The notes beneath the pieces were generated by a model, which saw only the letters and a list, made by a program, of their open reading frames with translations, was not told the origin of the DNA and searched no databases. Made by a program: the position numbers and the translations under genes. A stretch of 39,246 nucleotides of DNA from a virus. Of the stretch, positions 23,684 to 33,100 are shown piece by piece; within the stretch, counting starts at the first letter, position 1; each line of letters starts with the position of its first letter. The stretch is taken from the IMG/VR virus record IMGVR_UViG_3300012685_000009, positions 1 to 39,246 of that record. One strand, written 5' to 3'.

Positions 23684-25469
23684 GCGCCACCGTCATTGAC
23701 TGTAACCACGCTATATCCGCATTTTCTCTCTCACCGGCGTGTGGGTCAATCTCCATCGGTACCTCCGGCGCAAATGTATGCTCGTTGCCGCTCGACTGCA
23801 TGACCCCCACCGCATTCGGAAAAATTTGCTCCGAGAAACCTTTCAAAATTTGGGCCATACAATCTGGACCGTCGTCTTTCCTACGTAACGCCGGGTTCGG
23901 TGACCAATTCTCAAACATCTTATAGATCTCATCCTTATATGGGATCGTGTTTGAGATCTGCGCCTGACCCTTCTTCATCGCCCCGAGTAACATCGCAATC
24001 GCGATGTTCTTTGAGTTCTCCTTGTTTTCGGCCGGATCCCACATTATCTGCAGCGGCACACCCAGTCGTTTGGCCGTGGAGTTAAGCTCCCCTTCCAACA
24101 TCCGGATGCCGTTATTATCCTCAATCCGGCACACGCCCACGGGACCAATCTTTAACTGACGCGCAAAAAATTGCACGATCGCAGTAGCCGCGTCCGTAGA
24201 TGAAACAAAGACCTCAAGCATCGCATCATAGAAGAATACCCGCCGGGTACTTAGCTCGAACATCGCCGCCACCAAGCACGAATAATCAAACGCGCGCTTA
24301 GGCCGCCGACCCGAAAAGATACCTCCCATGTCACAGTTAACCACCAAGAACCGATCGTGCGGAAACGGCATCCCCTCAGCAAAGGGTCGTGTGCTACTCT
24401 CCAGCAGCTCCTTAGTAAACGACTCAGTCAAGAACAATCCGCGCCAACGAAGTAAATACTGTCCGTTAAACTTACGCGGATTCGCCCGATACTTAGGCCA
24501 CAAAAACTTGCTCGTCAACTTCTCCGGCCATGTTAAGTTCACGTCATCCGGATGCAGCGTACTCTTACGATCACGCTCCATGACATCCGGATCATACGGA
24601 TCTTTGAGCGTCCACACCGGAATCGCAACATACGTCGTATTTTGCTCACCGTCGTGTTCTTTCGCGTACTCCTCACCACGCTGTCTAATCACCTGCGGCA
24701 AGTCAGTCTCTTCCGTCGCCCAGGTGGTACCAAAAAAGTGACGATAACCACCAGGTTCAATCAACCCCTCGGTATCGTCATAGTGCTGTTCATTCTTTTC
24801 CACCAGCTCCGGCGTCGCACAGTTAATCTCATTCGTACAGTCATCAAAGACTAGCAGCTCAAAGTGACCGCCCGCCTTGACTGACTCAAACGTACCAATC
24901 GAGATGGTGGGATCGCGAAGGTTGAGCTCCGGGTTGCGTCGCGGTGACTCAAAGTTATCACCGACGTTGTCCACCTCCTCGAGCGCCCACTCCGGAAAGA
25001 GGTGTTTGACCACCTCGTTTGAGACGAACGGCTGTCGCGCCAGCTGGGTGATCGTCTTCGAATGCTTTAACGCGCCCGACACGACCAAGATGCGAATATC
25101 CGCGTCGCACAAGATCACCTGGGTCAAGAAGCCGCCGACGATCGTGGACTTGGTCGCACCCCGGAACGCCAGGGTGACCCGCTCCTTGATCGGACTCCAC
25201 TCCTCGCACACCTTATCCGGATCCGGCCGCAAGAATGAGTCAAAGATCTTACCGTGAGCTCGTTCGTTAAACGGCAAAAACTTTCGTGACGATGGCCGAA
25301 GAACACAGTTGACCAAAAAACGAAGGTTCGTCTGGCATAGGTACTTGACGACCGTTGCCTCATCCGGCGTCAGCTGTCTGACACCACCAATCGTCAGCCG
25401 AAAGTCCCTAAGCTCATCAAGGCTCGGGGAACTCTTAACCCACAGCGGATTGAAGCCAGCAGGGTACAT
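23673..25469 (-). CDS. terL: Terminase large subunit (598 aa)
   Basis: The packaging motor ATPase/nuclease. The ATPase half has a Walker A-like loop at 102-109 (FRGATKST) preceded by VTLA, a Walker B at 205-210 (LLVFDD) and FGTTW near 246-250 as motif III. The nuclease half has an RNase H-like arrangement of acids: Asp380 (VVNCDMGG), Glu450/Asp451 (CRIEDNN) and Asp533/Asp536 (KDDGPDCMA). The length is normal for TerL. The Walker A deviates from the classical GxxGK[ST] form but fits the R-G-x-x-K-S/T form common in phage. The end overlaps a GIY-YIG gene by 11 bases. It pumps genome DNA into the prohead through the portal encoded just downstream. Confidence 0.93.
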   Translation of the reverse strand: MYPAGFNPLWVKSSPSLDELRDFRLTIGGVRQLTPDEATVVKYLCQTNLRFLVNCVLRPSSRKFLPFNERAHGKIFDSFLRPDPDKVCEEWSPIKERVTLAFRGATKSTIVGGFLTQVILCDADIRILVVSGALKHSKTITQLARQPFVSNEVVKHLFPEWALEEVDNVGDNFESPRRNPELNLRDPTISIGTFESVKAGGHFELLVFDDCTNEINCATPELVEKNEQHYDDTEGLIEPGGYRHFFGTTWATEETDLPQVIRQRGEEYAKEHDGEQNTTYVAIPVWTLKDPYDPDVMERDRKSTLHPDDVNLTWPEKLTSKFLWPKYRANPRKFNGQYLLRWRGLFLTESFTKELLESSTRPFAEGMPFPHDRFLVVNCDMGGIFSGRRPKRAFDYSCLVAAMFELSTRRVFFYDAMLEVFVSSTDAATAIVQFFARQLKIGPVGVCRIEDNNGIRMLEGELNSTAKRLGVPLQIMWDPAENKENSKNIAIAMLLGAMKKGQAQISNTIPYKDEIYKMFENWSPNPALRRKDDGPDCMAQILKGFSEQIFPNAVGVMQSSGNEHTFAPEVPMEIDPHAGERENADIAWLQSMTVAHAG

Positions 25470-25730
25470 TCAGCTCTTTTTCTTCTGTCGTCCGACATAT
25501 ACCCGCCGATACTCAGAGTCACGCTTCGGAGCCTCATCACCGGACGAGATGACCTTCTCACCCTTCTTTAGTAGATAGGCGCCGTCCTTCGTAACGTCAC
25601 CGCCCCCGTGAAAGGCCCCCAGTACCCGCATTGACCCCCCGCCGCCACTTCCCCCGCCCAAGATCGGCATCCCTCCACCTCCTCCCAGGCGACCCACCGG
25701 TCCAGGTTGTAACCCCCGCATACGTATCAT
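25470..25730 (-). CDS. Small Gly-rich protein upstream of TerL (86 aa)
   Basis: The N-terminal half is nearly all Gly, Met, Pro and Arg (RLGGGGGMPILGGGSGGGGSM). The C-terminal part, GGGDVTKDGAYLLKKGEKVIS, resembles the short GG-x-V-x-x-x-G-x-x-x-L-x-x-x-GE-x-V motif found in many small phage head/tail proteins. It ends in a basic tail (GRQKKKS). It lies immediately before TerL (its TGA is followed directly by the TerL ATG). Possibly a minor virion protein. Confidence 0.6.
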   Translation of the reverse strand: MIRMRGLQPGPVGRLGGGGGMPILGGGSGGGGSMRVLGAFHGGGDVTKDGAYLLKKGEKVISSGDEAPKRDSEYRRVYVGRQKKKS

Positions 25731-25996
25731 TTCTTCGGCTCCTTCTCGTCATGGTTCGGGTCACCAAAGTGCGCCTCCAGGTGATCATGCAGACCATCAA
25801 CATCAGCGACAGCATGCTCCTCTCCCTGCATAGGCGCGTCCTGTTCATCGTAATGTTGAACGTGATAGCCTCCGGACTTTAGCTTCTTGAACTTAGCTCC
25901 GTTAGGCCTCTTCTTTTCAACCTTAGACTTCTCAGGCTCCTTCTTCTCACCCCCGAGCAAGTCAAGGGGTGAGGGAGTGAGCTTTTTGCTCGCCAT
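25727..25996 (-). CDS. Small charged hypothetical protein (89 aa)
   Basis: Start at ATG 25996, with GGGGAGG upstream; the GTG one codon earlier is less likely. The first half is Lys/Glu-rich (EKKEPEKSKVEKKRPNG). The second half is a HYDEQD...HAVADVDGLHDHLEAHF segment, rich in His and Asp and probably helical, which could bind metal. Ends NHDEKEPKK. Its stop overlaps the next start as ATGA. Function unknown; it could interact with packaging proteins given its position before TerL. Confidence 0.6.
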   Translation of the reverse strand: MASKKLTPSPLDLLGGEKKEPEKSKVEKKRPNGAKFKKLKSGGYHVQHYDEQDAPMQGEEHAVADVDGLHDHLEAHFGDPNHDEKEPKK

Positions 25997-26008
25997 CACA
26001 CCCTCCCC

Positions 26009-26293
26009 TTAGAACCGATGGCTCTCGGAGACGCGCTCCGCCTTCGCCTGGTTGTGCTTCTCGCCGTTGGCCTCAGGAATCGGCACGTTACCGTCTCCCG
26101 CCTCACGCGTTGGCTGCGTCTCGCCGCCCGTGCGAAGAGTGTAACGTGCATCTTCCTTGATGCGCTCGGCCTTGCTGGCATCGTGGCCCTCTTGGTCTCC
26201 CGAAACCGGAACGTTACCGTCTCCGCCGCTCCGAAACGAGTTATTCGCATTCGGTTGCGGGTCCTTGCTATCTCGAACTTGCCTCAGTGACAT
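26009..26293 (-). CDS. Small hydrophilic protein with two internal repeats (94 aa)
   Basis: The protein is very polar, with no hydrophobic core, so probably unstructured or helical. It contains two copies of a repeat: GDGNVPVSGDQEGHDASKAER and, 40 residues on, GDGNVPIPEANGEKHNQAKAER, each followed by a short acidic/basic segment. The repeat is visible in the DNA too (shared ACGTTACCGTCTCC near 26087 and 26213). AAGGAG precedes ATG 26293. It sits upstream of TerL where a small terminase subunit is often found, but it has no recognisable DNA-binding domain. Role unknown. Confidence 0.6.
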   Translation of the reverse strand: MSLRQVRDSKDPQPNANNSFRSGGDGNVPVSGDQEGHDASKAERIKEDARYTLRTGGETQPTREAGDGNVPIPEANGEKHNQAKAERVSESHRF

Positions 26294-26353
26294 AACATCT
26301 CCTTAAACTACTTGATACAGCTTCCACTCAGCCCCGTCACCGGCGGCTGAAAC

Positions 26354-26665
26354 TTACTTGATATAGATAAACAGCTTGCCGCTCGCGATCTGCGGTACCC
26401 CAAAGTCAAGCCACAATCGTGGCGAGGCCGAAAAATCTTCCTCGACGTCAGGACCAGCCGCCACCGTGTTACGCATCACCAACAGCTGGTTCCCGCCCTG
26501 TGGATCATCAAATACAACTTGATCACCCACCGCAGCCGGTCCTACCCATCGTACCTTGGTAACGATGAGTGTAAACAACGTCCCGAGCGTCGCCGCAACC
26601 TGAGCCTTATAGCTTTGGAATGCCGTATCGACATAGATCGGGTTTCGGGTGTAGATGTTCGCCAT
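26354..26665 (-). CDS. Putative virion protein (103 aa)
   Basis: Start at ATG 26665 (MANIYTRNPIYVDT), with a strong GGGAGGAG site four bases or so upstream; a longer reading from 26752 would overlap the previous gene and gives an Arg/Glu-rich, non-coding-looking stretch. Beta-type sequence dominates (TLFTLIVTKVRWVGP, VGDQVVFDDP, KLFIYIK). It probably forms a small sandwich domain as in head or neck decorations. No family recognised. Confidence 0.65.
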   Translation of the reverse strand: MANIYTRNPIYVDTAFQSYKAQVAATLGTLFTLIVTKVRWVGPAAVGDQVVFDDPQGGNQLLVMRNTVAAGPDVEEDFSASPRLWLDFGVPQIASGKLFIYIK

Positions 26666-26676
26666 CGACTCCTCCC

Positions 26677-27222
26677 TTACTCCATGTCGGCTGAAAAATC
26701 CGTCAACGTGAACAGCGCGTTCGCGTTCGCGTTCGCGATCGTCACCGCACAATTAAACGTTAACGCCGCGAGATTTGCCGGTTGTACATTTGAAGTCAAC
26801 GCCGACTGCACGATCTGTTGGCTGCCGGTCCAGCCAAAAAAGATACCCCGCAAGAACAACGAGGTTGGATCCCACATCGCCACCACTTCAAGAAACCAGT
26901 TGTCGGCCGCCAGACCGTTTAAGGCCAAACCGGTCGTCGCGATCGTTGGCGTGAGTCCCGTTCCCTGGTTGATGTCAATCTGATATCGCTCGCCTCCCGT
27001 TACGTACCCGGCCGCCCGAATGAGAAACGAAATGCCGCTCGCGTTACGACTCGGGAACAACACCTGTGAGTCGATGCACGCCAGGGGATTGGGAAGAGTG
27101 ATATTTACCGGTGCCGAACCTATCGAGAATGACTTGTGAAGCGTGGTCGACGCCGCCATCGTGATCGGTGCTCCGTTATTCTGTTGCAAGATCGCATCAG
27201 AAACGGTATTCGCATTACTCAT
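26677..27222 (-). CDS. Putative minor virion protein (181 aa)
   Basis: This is an all-beta-looking protein without cysteines apart from two isolated ones. Strand-like segments include ITLPNPLACIDSQVLF, ISFLIRAAGYV, and FLEVVAMWDP. The C-terminal part contains an Asn-Ala repeat (ANANANALF) encoded by a short DNA repeat. An AGAGG ribosome-binding site precedes ATG 27222. The context, between small structural genes and TerL, suits a head decoration or fiber-like protein; the family is not recognised. Confidence 0.65.
   Translation of the reverse strand: MSNANTVSDAILQQNNGAPITMAASTTLHKSFSIGSAPVNITLPNPLACIDSQVLFPSRNASGISFLIRAAGYVTGGERYQIDINQGTGLTPTIATTGLALNGLAADNWFLEVVAMWDPTSLFLRGIFFGWTGSQQIVQSALTSNVQPANLAALTFNCAVTIANANANALFTLTDFSADME
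26717..26740. repeat. In-frame hexanucleotide tandem repeat
   Basis: Three exact copies of GCGTTC and one imperfect copy (GCGATC), read on the plus strand. On the coding strand they give the Asn-Ala repeat near the C-terminus of the 181-aa protein. Length changes would stay in frame. Confidence 0.8.
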
Positions 27223-27293
27223 GACTCTTAAACCTCTGTTGAATTTTTTTTTACCGCACGTCCCGACTCCCGACTTACGCCGGAACGCCGGTT

Positions 27294-27320
27294 AAAAATC
27301 CAGTCCCTTACGGGCACCGG
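27294..27320 (-). terminator. Candidate Rho-independent terminator
   Basis: On the minus strand CCGGTGCCC-GTAA-GGGACTGG folds into an 8-pair stem with one G.U pair, one bulge and a 4-base loop, followed by ATTTTT. It lies in the longest plain intergenic gap of the window (27223-27330), just downstream of the 95-aa gene. The five-T run is short, so termination may be partial. Confidence 0.5.
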
Positions 27321-27330
27321 AAGAAATTTT

Positions 27331-27618
27331 TTAATGAGTCGCCGTGCTACTCAGCGCCAGAGTTATTCGCTTAACCGCAAAGTTTATCCCGCCGGTAAAC
27401 ATCAACAGCGGGTAAAAGTTTACGCTCCCCGACTCACCGTCAAACATCAGTCCGCCCACCGTCCGGATCAGCTGTAGAGCGTTGTTGATCAGCGTCGGAT
27501 CTGACGCACCGGGCTCATGAGGGATTGCGATCTCTTGCGAGATGACCTGTCCCGTGGATAACGTTCCCGCAACAGCCACGATACTCTGTCGCAGAACCGG
27601 CTTAGCGCTTGCGCTCAT
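27331..27618 (-). CDS. Small putative structural protein (95 aa)
   Basis: No known domain is recognised. The protein starts with a short basic segment (MSASAKPVLRQS), then hydrophobic beta segments and a Gly-rich middle, ending VKRITLALSSTATH. No cysteines are present. The position suggests a minor virion or decoration protein. A hairpin with a T run follows its stop, so it may close a transcription unit. Confidence 0.6.
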   Translation of the reverse strand: MSASAKPVLRQSIVAVAGTLSTGQVISQEIAIPHEPGASDPTLINNALQLIRTVGGLMFDGESGSVNFYPLLMFTGGINFAVKRITLALSSTATH

Positions 27619-28457
27619 AGCTTCTCCTTCGGTTCGTACCAGTCACTGCAATACTCATCAATCTTTCCGGGAATAACTTCAGAGCCATTCCACCTGATGA
27701 AATTTTCTTTGGTACAACTCTTCTTATCCTCATCCAGGTACTTACAATTTGCACACATCGAGCCACCCTTGGGCACCTGCATTCCAGCCTGATGGTCAGG
27801 AGGATAAAGAGCAAGAGCTTCTGAACCTTGCTGAACGGGCTTGCTGTTCTTGTCCCGAGCCCTCGTGAGCGGTACGATTCCGGCTGCCGTTACCGCGTAG
27901 AGGCCCCCTGGATCAACGATGCCCTCATAACCGACTTTGGCCGCAGACTTGTTAAAGACGTGATTGTGAAGGTACGCCGTGTTCGAGCCGTGCAAACCCA
28001 CCGCTAACTTGCCGCCCCGAAAAGACTTTATCAGCTCAAAAATATCCTGAAAGACCTCCACTTGCCTTTGATTAAAGTCATCCAGGGACTCACCCCCCGG
28101 AATCTTCTTACCAGTCTCCTTGAGGTACGGCTCGACCGGGTGTTCCTTCTTAGACTTTCCCGTCCAATCACCCACGTTCAGCGGGTGAAGCCCCCGAACT
28201 GTCTCGATTCGCGCGTTGGGAAAAAATTGCGAAGCGATCTCGACGGTCTCCACCACCCGGTCAAGCGAGTCAGTAACAAAGATCTCGATAGAAGCGCCGA
28301 TCGCCGCCAGGTAACGACCGGCCTCCTCGGCCTCCCGTCGTCCCTGCGCGTTTAGCTGGGCATCAGGACCATTACTCCAGCCACGATACGTCCCTTTAGT
28401 GTTACCGCCGGTCGTAGCGTGACGGAGACCGAAGAATAGGATGTCATCTAATTTCAT
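27615..28457 (-). CDS. Histidine-phosphatase (phosphoglycerate mutase-like) domain with C-terminal Cys-rich module (280 aa)
   Basis: Residues 7-14 (LFFGLRHA) give the RH(G/A) catalytic start with histidine 13. SLDR (64-67), GES (122-124) and the second catalytic histidine in GLHGSNT (156) complete the histidine-phosphatase (branch 1) pattern. The usual third residue Gly of RHG is Ala here. The last 50 residues add a separate module with cysteines 235, 238, 248 and 270 (C-x2-C-x9-C-x21-C) ending YCSDWYEP, which could bind zinc or an iron-sulfur cluster. The gene sits among virion genes. Substrate unknown; phosphatase activity on a nucleotide or sugar phosphate is an inference. An ATGA overlap links it to the next gene. 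Confidence 0.8.
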   Translation of the reverse strand: MKLDDILFFGLRHATTGGNTKGTYRGWSNGPDAQLNAQGRREAEEAGRYLAAIGASIEIFVTDSLDRVVETVEIASQFFPNARIETVRGLHPLNVGDWTGKSKKEHPVEPYLKETGKKIPGGESLDDFNQRQVEVFQDIFELIKSFRGGKLAVGLHGSNTAYLHNHVFNKSAAKVGYEGIVDPGGLYAVTAAGIVPLTRARDKNSKPVQQGSEALALYPPDHQAGMQVPKGGSMCANCKYLDEDKKSCTKENFIRWNGSEVIPGKIDEYCSDWYEPKEKL

Positions 28458-28466
28458 TCGCCGTCC

Positions 28467-28652
28467 TTAGGCTGTCGCGGCCACATCGACCAAAGTCGGA
28501 CCGGGAACTGGCACTTGAGCCGCCGAGGTCGTTTCATACTGCGCTAAGCGCTTTTGCAACTCCGTATTTTGGGTTTGCAGCGCCGTGATCTGTTGATTCT
28601 TGGCGTCGCACGCTTGGAGTAAAAAATTAATGATCTGTTCCCGCTCGTTCAC
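28467..28652 (-). CDS. Short coiled-coil protein (61 aa)
   Basis: Residues 3-40 form a single heptad-like helix (IINFLLQACDAKNQQ, ITALQTQNTELQKRLAQYE), followed by a flexible Pro/Ala/Val tail. It probably oligomerises. It could be a small scaffold, a neck component or a fiber trimerisation aid; the sequence does not decide. Its start overlaps the zinc protein stop as ATGA. Confidence 0.65.
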   Translation of the reverse strand: MNEREQIINFLLQACDAKNQQITALQTQNTELQKRLAQYETTSAAQVPVPGPTLVDVAATA

Positions 28653-28882
28653 TTTAATTCTCCTTTTTCATTTAACTTCTCGGAGTACATAGGATCACCC
28701 CGAAAACCTGGCTCCAGCTTGCGCTTGACCGCCGCTTTAATCCGCCGGCCCCACTGGGGGGCGCACTCATTACAGATCCACGCATCACACAGACCACAGT
28801 AAAAACACAACCGTGGCGTCACATCAAAGTCCACCAAGCGATGCACATCACAGGCTCGAAGCTGTTGGGTAACGATCGACAT
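28649..28882 (-). CDS. Small zinc-binding phage protein (77 aa)
   Basis: The centre reads CFYCGLCDAWICNECAPQWGRRIKAA, with four cysteines spaced as two CxxC pairs around an Ala-Trp-Ile, typical of a treble-clef-like or RING-like zinc site. Upstream is DVHRLVDFD. Small proteins of this look, with CxxCxAWIC..C....R..AA, are frequent in environmental phage genomes, but I know of no assigned function. It overlaps the next gene as ATGA. Confidence 0.7.
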   Translation of the reverse strand: MSIVTQQLRACDVHRLVDFDVTPRLCFYCGLCDAWICNECAPQWGRRIKAAVKRKLEPGFRGDPMYSEKLNEKGELK

Positions 28883-28883
28883 C

Positions 28884-30149
28884 TTAATTACACACCCACA
28901 CTCCGTTTAAGCGCTTGGCCATTGCGCCCGTGCCCACGCCCGCACAGGGGTTAGCGATCGTACAATCCGAGCAATACACTAGGGCACCATTGGCCGGAGT
29001 TCCCAACGCGGCGAAGAGGAACGCAGGAGGATAGTATAAAAATCCTGCCGCCATCGTGACCTTCCCCTTAAGGGTTCCATCTCCGGGAGTAAGCACTATG
29101 TCTCCCCCGCCTCCACCCCCGGCAAAACCACCCGTACCCGCCGTAATGTTAATAGCCCCACCAACACTCGATGACCCCGTTGCAGGCGACGCAAATAAAT
29201 TAAGAATTTGTCCACTAATAGATGTGCTAAACGCCTGAATAGTAAAGGGCAGATTTAGTTGTCCCTGAAGAGTATTGGTCGCCACATACTGCATGGAGCC
29301 CGCACTACCACCTATCTTAAATTGTATCGAATTGGTAGCTATCCCGCCAAGAATCAGGTTATCAGTTCCGTCAGATGTCATGGCGTTTAGATCAGCGCCA
29401 TTTGCCGCATTTCGAAACTTGACAGCGTCTCCAGATGCGAGGCGAACGACCCCAGACAACGCTGGGTTGGCCGTAGAAGAAATCACGCCGGTCGCAGAGA
29501 TGGTCCCCGTTCCCCCCACCGACAACGAACCCGCGCTACCGATGACCAGCGCACTCGTGTTAGTTCCCGCAGCAACACCTGAAAAGGGTACGCTCGTCGC
29601 AGTAATCGTCCCTGAGCCAGTAGCCACTAACGATCCACCAGTACCGATGGCCAACGCGTTCGCGTTCGTACCCGCCAAGACATTGGCAAAAGTCACGCTA
29701 ATACCCGCCGGTAGGTCAGCGAGCACCAACGGTCTAAACGTCGGTGTGGACGGCGCGCCGGTCGTCGGTCCCGCGAAGACGGCGTTCGCCGCGGCCGAAG
29801 TCGGTAGCAAGATCGCCGGAGCGACACTGACCGGTGTCGCGCTGTTCAAGTTAACCGACGAGCCCGTCAGCGAGTACAAGATGGGCCCGATAGCGCCGCT
29901 CGGCGCGTAATACGTCACCGCGTAGAGCGTGTTGGCCGGCGTGATCGTGTCGTTACCCTGCAAGTTAACCGTAAATGACCCGTTGGCCGCTACAACGACA
30001 TCGGTCGTCACCGGAACGATCAAATTGGTGCCGCTAACCAGCGGGATGGCGCCCTGACCGAAATTAGTCAAGGTAAAGCGCACCGTTCCCGAGGCAGCAT
30101 TCTGCCCCAGAATATTATTGATGTTACCGGTGACGGTGCAGAGGGCCAT
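28884..30149 (-). CDS. Tail fiber/receptor-binding protein C with shared N-terminal anchor (421 aa)
   Basis: The first 115 residues repeat the anchor of fibers A and B (TVTGNINNILG, SGTVRFTL, GNDTITPANTLYAVTYY, TGSSVNLNS), then AVFAGP and FRPLVLADLP. Two tandem repeats follow (AGTNANALAIGTGGSL and AGTNTSALVIGSAGSL, each ending GTGTI-type). A Gly/Ser/Thr-rich shaft follows, and a C-terminal tip, roughly the last 40 residues, has YCSDC...C..GVGTGAMAKRLNGVWVC, a Cys pattern seen at the ends of phage fibers. It is the shortest of the three paralogues and lacks both the beta-helix and the carbohydrate-binding-like insert. Confidence 0.8.
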   Translation of the reverse strand: MALCTVTGNINNILGQNAASGTVRFTLTNFGQGAIPLVSGTNLIVPVTTDVVVAANGSFTVNLQGNDTITPANTLYAVTYYAPSGAIGPILYSLTGSSVNLNSATPVSVAPAILLPTSAAANAVFAGPTTGAPSTPTFRPLVLADLPAGISVTFANVLAGTNANALAIGTGGSLVATGSGTITATSVPFSGVAAGTNTSALVIGSAGSLSVGGTGTISATGVISSTANPALSGVVRLASGDAVKFRNAANGADLNAMTSDGTDNLILGGIATNSIQFKIGGSAGSMQYVATNTLQGQLNLPFTIQAFSTSISGQILNLFASPATGSSSVGGAINITAGTGGFAGGGGGGDIVLTPGDGTLKGKVTMAAGFLYYPPAFLFAALGTPANGALVYCSDCTIANPCAGVGTGAMAKRLNGVWVCN

Positions 30150-30152
30150 AAG

Positions 30153-33100
30153 TTATTTCGCCGTCCAGGCGCCGGTGGCGCCATCACAAACGTAAAATGA
30201 CGTCGTCGTCGTGCCATCGGTACGCAGGTAAATTTTTCCACCCGTTGAGGTCGTACACAGGCCGCCTGTGGGAGCACCTAATCCACTGACAATCGCTGCG
30301 GCTACGCCAGAAGAACCCGACACGAGATACTGTGGTGCGACCACGCCCTGATTTCCTGGTAATAGCATAGTGGGCCCGCCTAATTGGACGCCATTTGAGA
30401 TTGGAGACCCCACGGAGCCGCTGCTCCAGATGGCAGAGGTAGACGTAGCAGGGAATAATGGGCCTGAACCAAAGCCGCCAAATCCTCCGCCATTTCCTGC
30501 GAACACCCCATATTGCTTGGGATTTCCGCCTACGGTCGTCCAGTTAACGGTAATCGTTTGATTGCCTGGAGTCGTCGTGCAACCCGTAGATCGCGGCGAC
30601 TGCGTACCCTCTAGGCCATTCCACCAGTAAGGCTGCACTATAAAAAACCACGTATCGATTGGCACTGAACCGCCCGCGCTCACCGTGCAAGTTGGCGCCG
30701 CTGGAGGCGGCCCATTCACGAAAATGGAATCGTTGTTATAACCAACCGAAATACCCCCGGGACCGGTAACATTAAAGACTAGTGAAGGCGTATTTGTCTG
30801 TGAGCTTACGGTCGGTTGTAGTTGGGTACTCAACGAATTATTAAACACCGTACCAACTGCGGTAAAACTGCTAGTCGCAAACCGCACCACTCCGGTAACG
30901 GACGGAGATTGAAAGATGGTACCAGTGGGGGTACAGCCATTGTTAAAAACATCGGTGGAGCCAAAAAAGACTGAAACGCAGGGATGTCCAATCGTATCCA
31001 TGATGAGCGGAAGGGAAGGTTCGCCCAACTCGATTCCCATGTTCCCACTGCCCCCTACGCTAATAAAGGGAGTAAAACCGCCGTTGTAATGGTCTTCTAT
31101 AACTTTGAAACTTCCTCCTGATGGATTTCCCAAAAAGATAAATCCAGCGCCCGTGCTATAAGCCTTTCTTATTGTGACATCGCCGCAACTGTTACAAAAG
31201 AACGAGGTATTATGAGTGGCACCGTCTACAGCATTGGTGCCAACGCTGAAACTGACCTTATCCATTATTACACCGGATACGGATTGACCGCCTACACCGC
31301 GGAGTATTAACCCGAAACCCATTCTGTCGAGACTACCGGTGCTTGTTGCCCATGAAATATCGTTAAAAGCGATGTTAAAACCATTCTCCGCAAGCATCAA
31401 AAGGACGCCATTTGCTGGGATACCATTAAAAAAGACACCCCCCATCGCGGAGCCGAACGTACTGTCTAGGTATATTCCGGGAACGGCCTCAACTACCCAT
31501 ATCTTCGGATAGTTGCCCCAGGTGTTTGCGCCGCCGCCCCCCGCTCCGCCGGTCGCCGTTGAACGGTCACCCATGTACCGTAGACCGGCACCACGCAGCG
31601 CGAGTGTTTCACGTAAATATAAAGTACCACTTTGCACGATTGAAAGGAGATAGGGAGTTAGGTCTGTAAAACTATTAATGACAAAGAAATTGCCCAATGA
31701 CGGATCAATGGGAATAAAAAGTGGACCTATCCCATTCGCGGCGGCAGCTGCGGCAATTAATCCCGGTCCAGCATCTAACCGAATTCCCGCTCCCGAGACG
31801 GTAGCACCGGCATTTGCATTCAATATAAGCGTGGTCGTGCCAGCGCCGGACAGAATCGTGGTTGAAAGGTTATTGTTCGCTCCTACTCCTGGAGGCGTCG
31901 TTGGGATCCAAGAAGGAAAGCTCATGTTGCTCATGAGGGTAGGGCCGAAATCGTCAAAGGTCGTATCAGTTATGGCTATGGACTGGCCCATGCCTTGTGG
32001 GCGGCTTACACCGATTAGGGTTTCGGCGCCAGCGGCTCCCCCATAGATGTAATAAAGCCAAGCGCCACTAACTACGTTCCAAGATAGATGATTGGCCGCA
32101 AAGAAAGTAACAGTTCCACCCGTGCAGCTGGCCGCAGCTCCATTTCCAGAGTTAGTTGCCGTATCAGTAAACGTAAAGTGTGTGGAATCGGTCGGTGTGA
32201 CCGTCCGCCAGCCACGGAAACTTGAATCGGTTGGACTGCCTGGAGCTCCTCCGATGTAGGCTTCAGCTCCTAGGCCACCAACCAATAAAGGCGTGGGCGC
32301 GGCAGTTGTGCATGTTACCTGAACGCCCGAACGAGTGCAGGAGGTGAGATTAACAGTCACCGCGCCCCGCGTGGCTAACCCTGTCGTGGTACAAATCTCG
32401 GAAGAGGCCGGGGTATAACCACCGCCTGTGGTACGAGCAATAATTTTATAGCAAGTGGTGGTGGAACCGGCGGCACTCGGAGTAGTAAGACCTGTTCCTG
32501 TGCCCATCCTGGCCAGAACGTTCGTAACTACCAGACCAGTTGGCGTGGTTAGCCCTGACGCCGAGCCCGCACCATAAACAACAACTCCATCACCGTTAAT
32601 AAAGGTGCTTGCTGAAGAAATTGTGGCAACAGCCGAGCCTGAAGTCATGTTTGCCGTAAGCCCACCCGCGCAGGGCGTGGCATTTCTATCGCATGCGCGC
32701 GCGCCAAATCTCGTGATGTCTACGTAGGGATTGGGGCCCTTAAAGTGCAAATCCACGTCGAAGGCCAACGGATTAGGAGCGACCACTGGGCTACTTATCA
32801 AACCGGTAGACGCGCAAGAACCACCGATCGTTGTTAGAAGACCGTTGGCACCCGCCTGCACACAGTTACCCGGAGTAAGACCCGTGTCAACCAACGAGTT
32901 GACAGTAACCCCACCCGTAAACGACAACGGACTACCTAGGGGCAAGTCAGCGACCACTAAGGGACGAAACGACGGTAGCTGGGCCGCCGGATCGGTGGTC
33001 ACCCGCACCGGACCTGCGAACACCAAGTTAGGACCGACGCTCGGAGGACCGCCCGTGCCGAGCGGCAACGGCAACGATGCTGCAGTGGCCGCCAGCGTGT

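Noticed and set aside
26666-26752. Upstream extension of the 103-aa virion gene with Arg-Glu repeats
   Set aside because: It is the out-of-frame reading of the hexanucleotide repeat in the preceding gene; ATG 26665 has a strong GGGAGGAG site.
29275-29910. Long plus-strand open frame (211 codons) opposite fiber C
   Set aside because: It lies wholly antisense to a well-supported fiber gene, is Ala/Pro/Val-rich as expected from the complement of Gly/Thr-rich repeats, and has no ribosome-binding site or neighbours on that strand.
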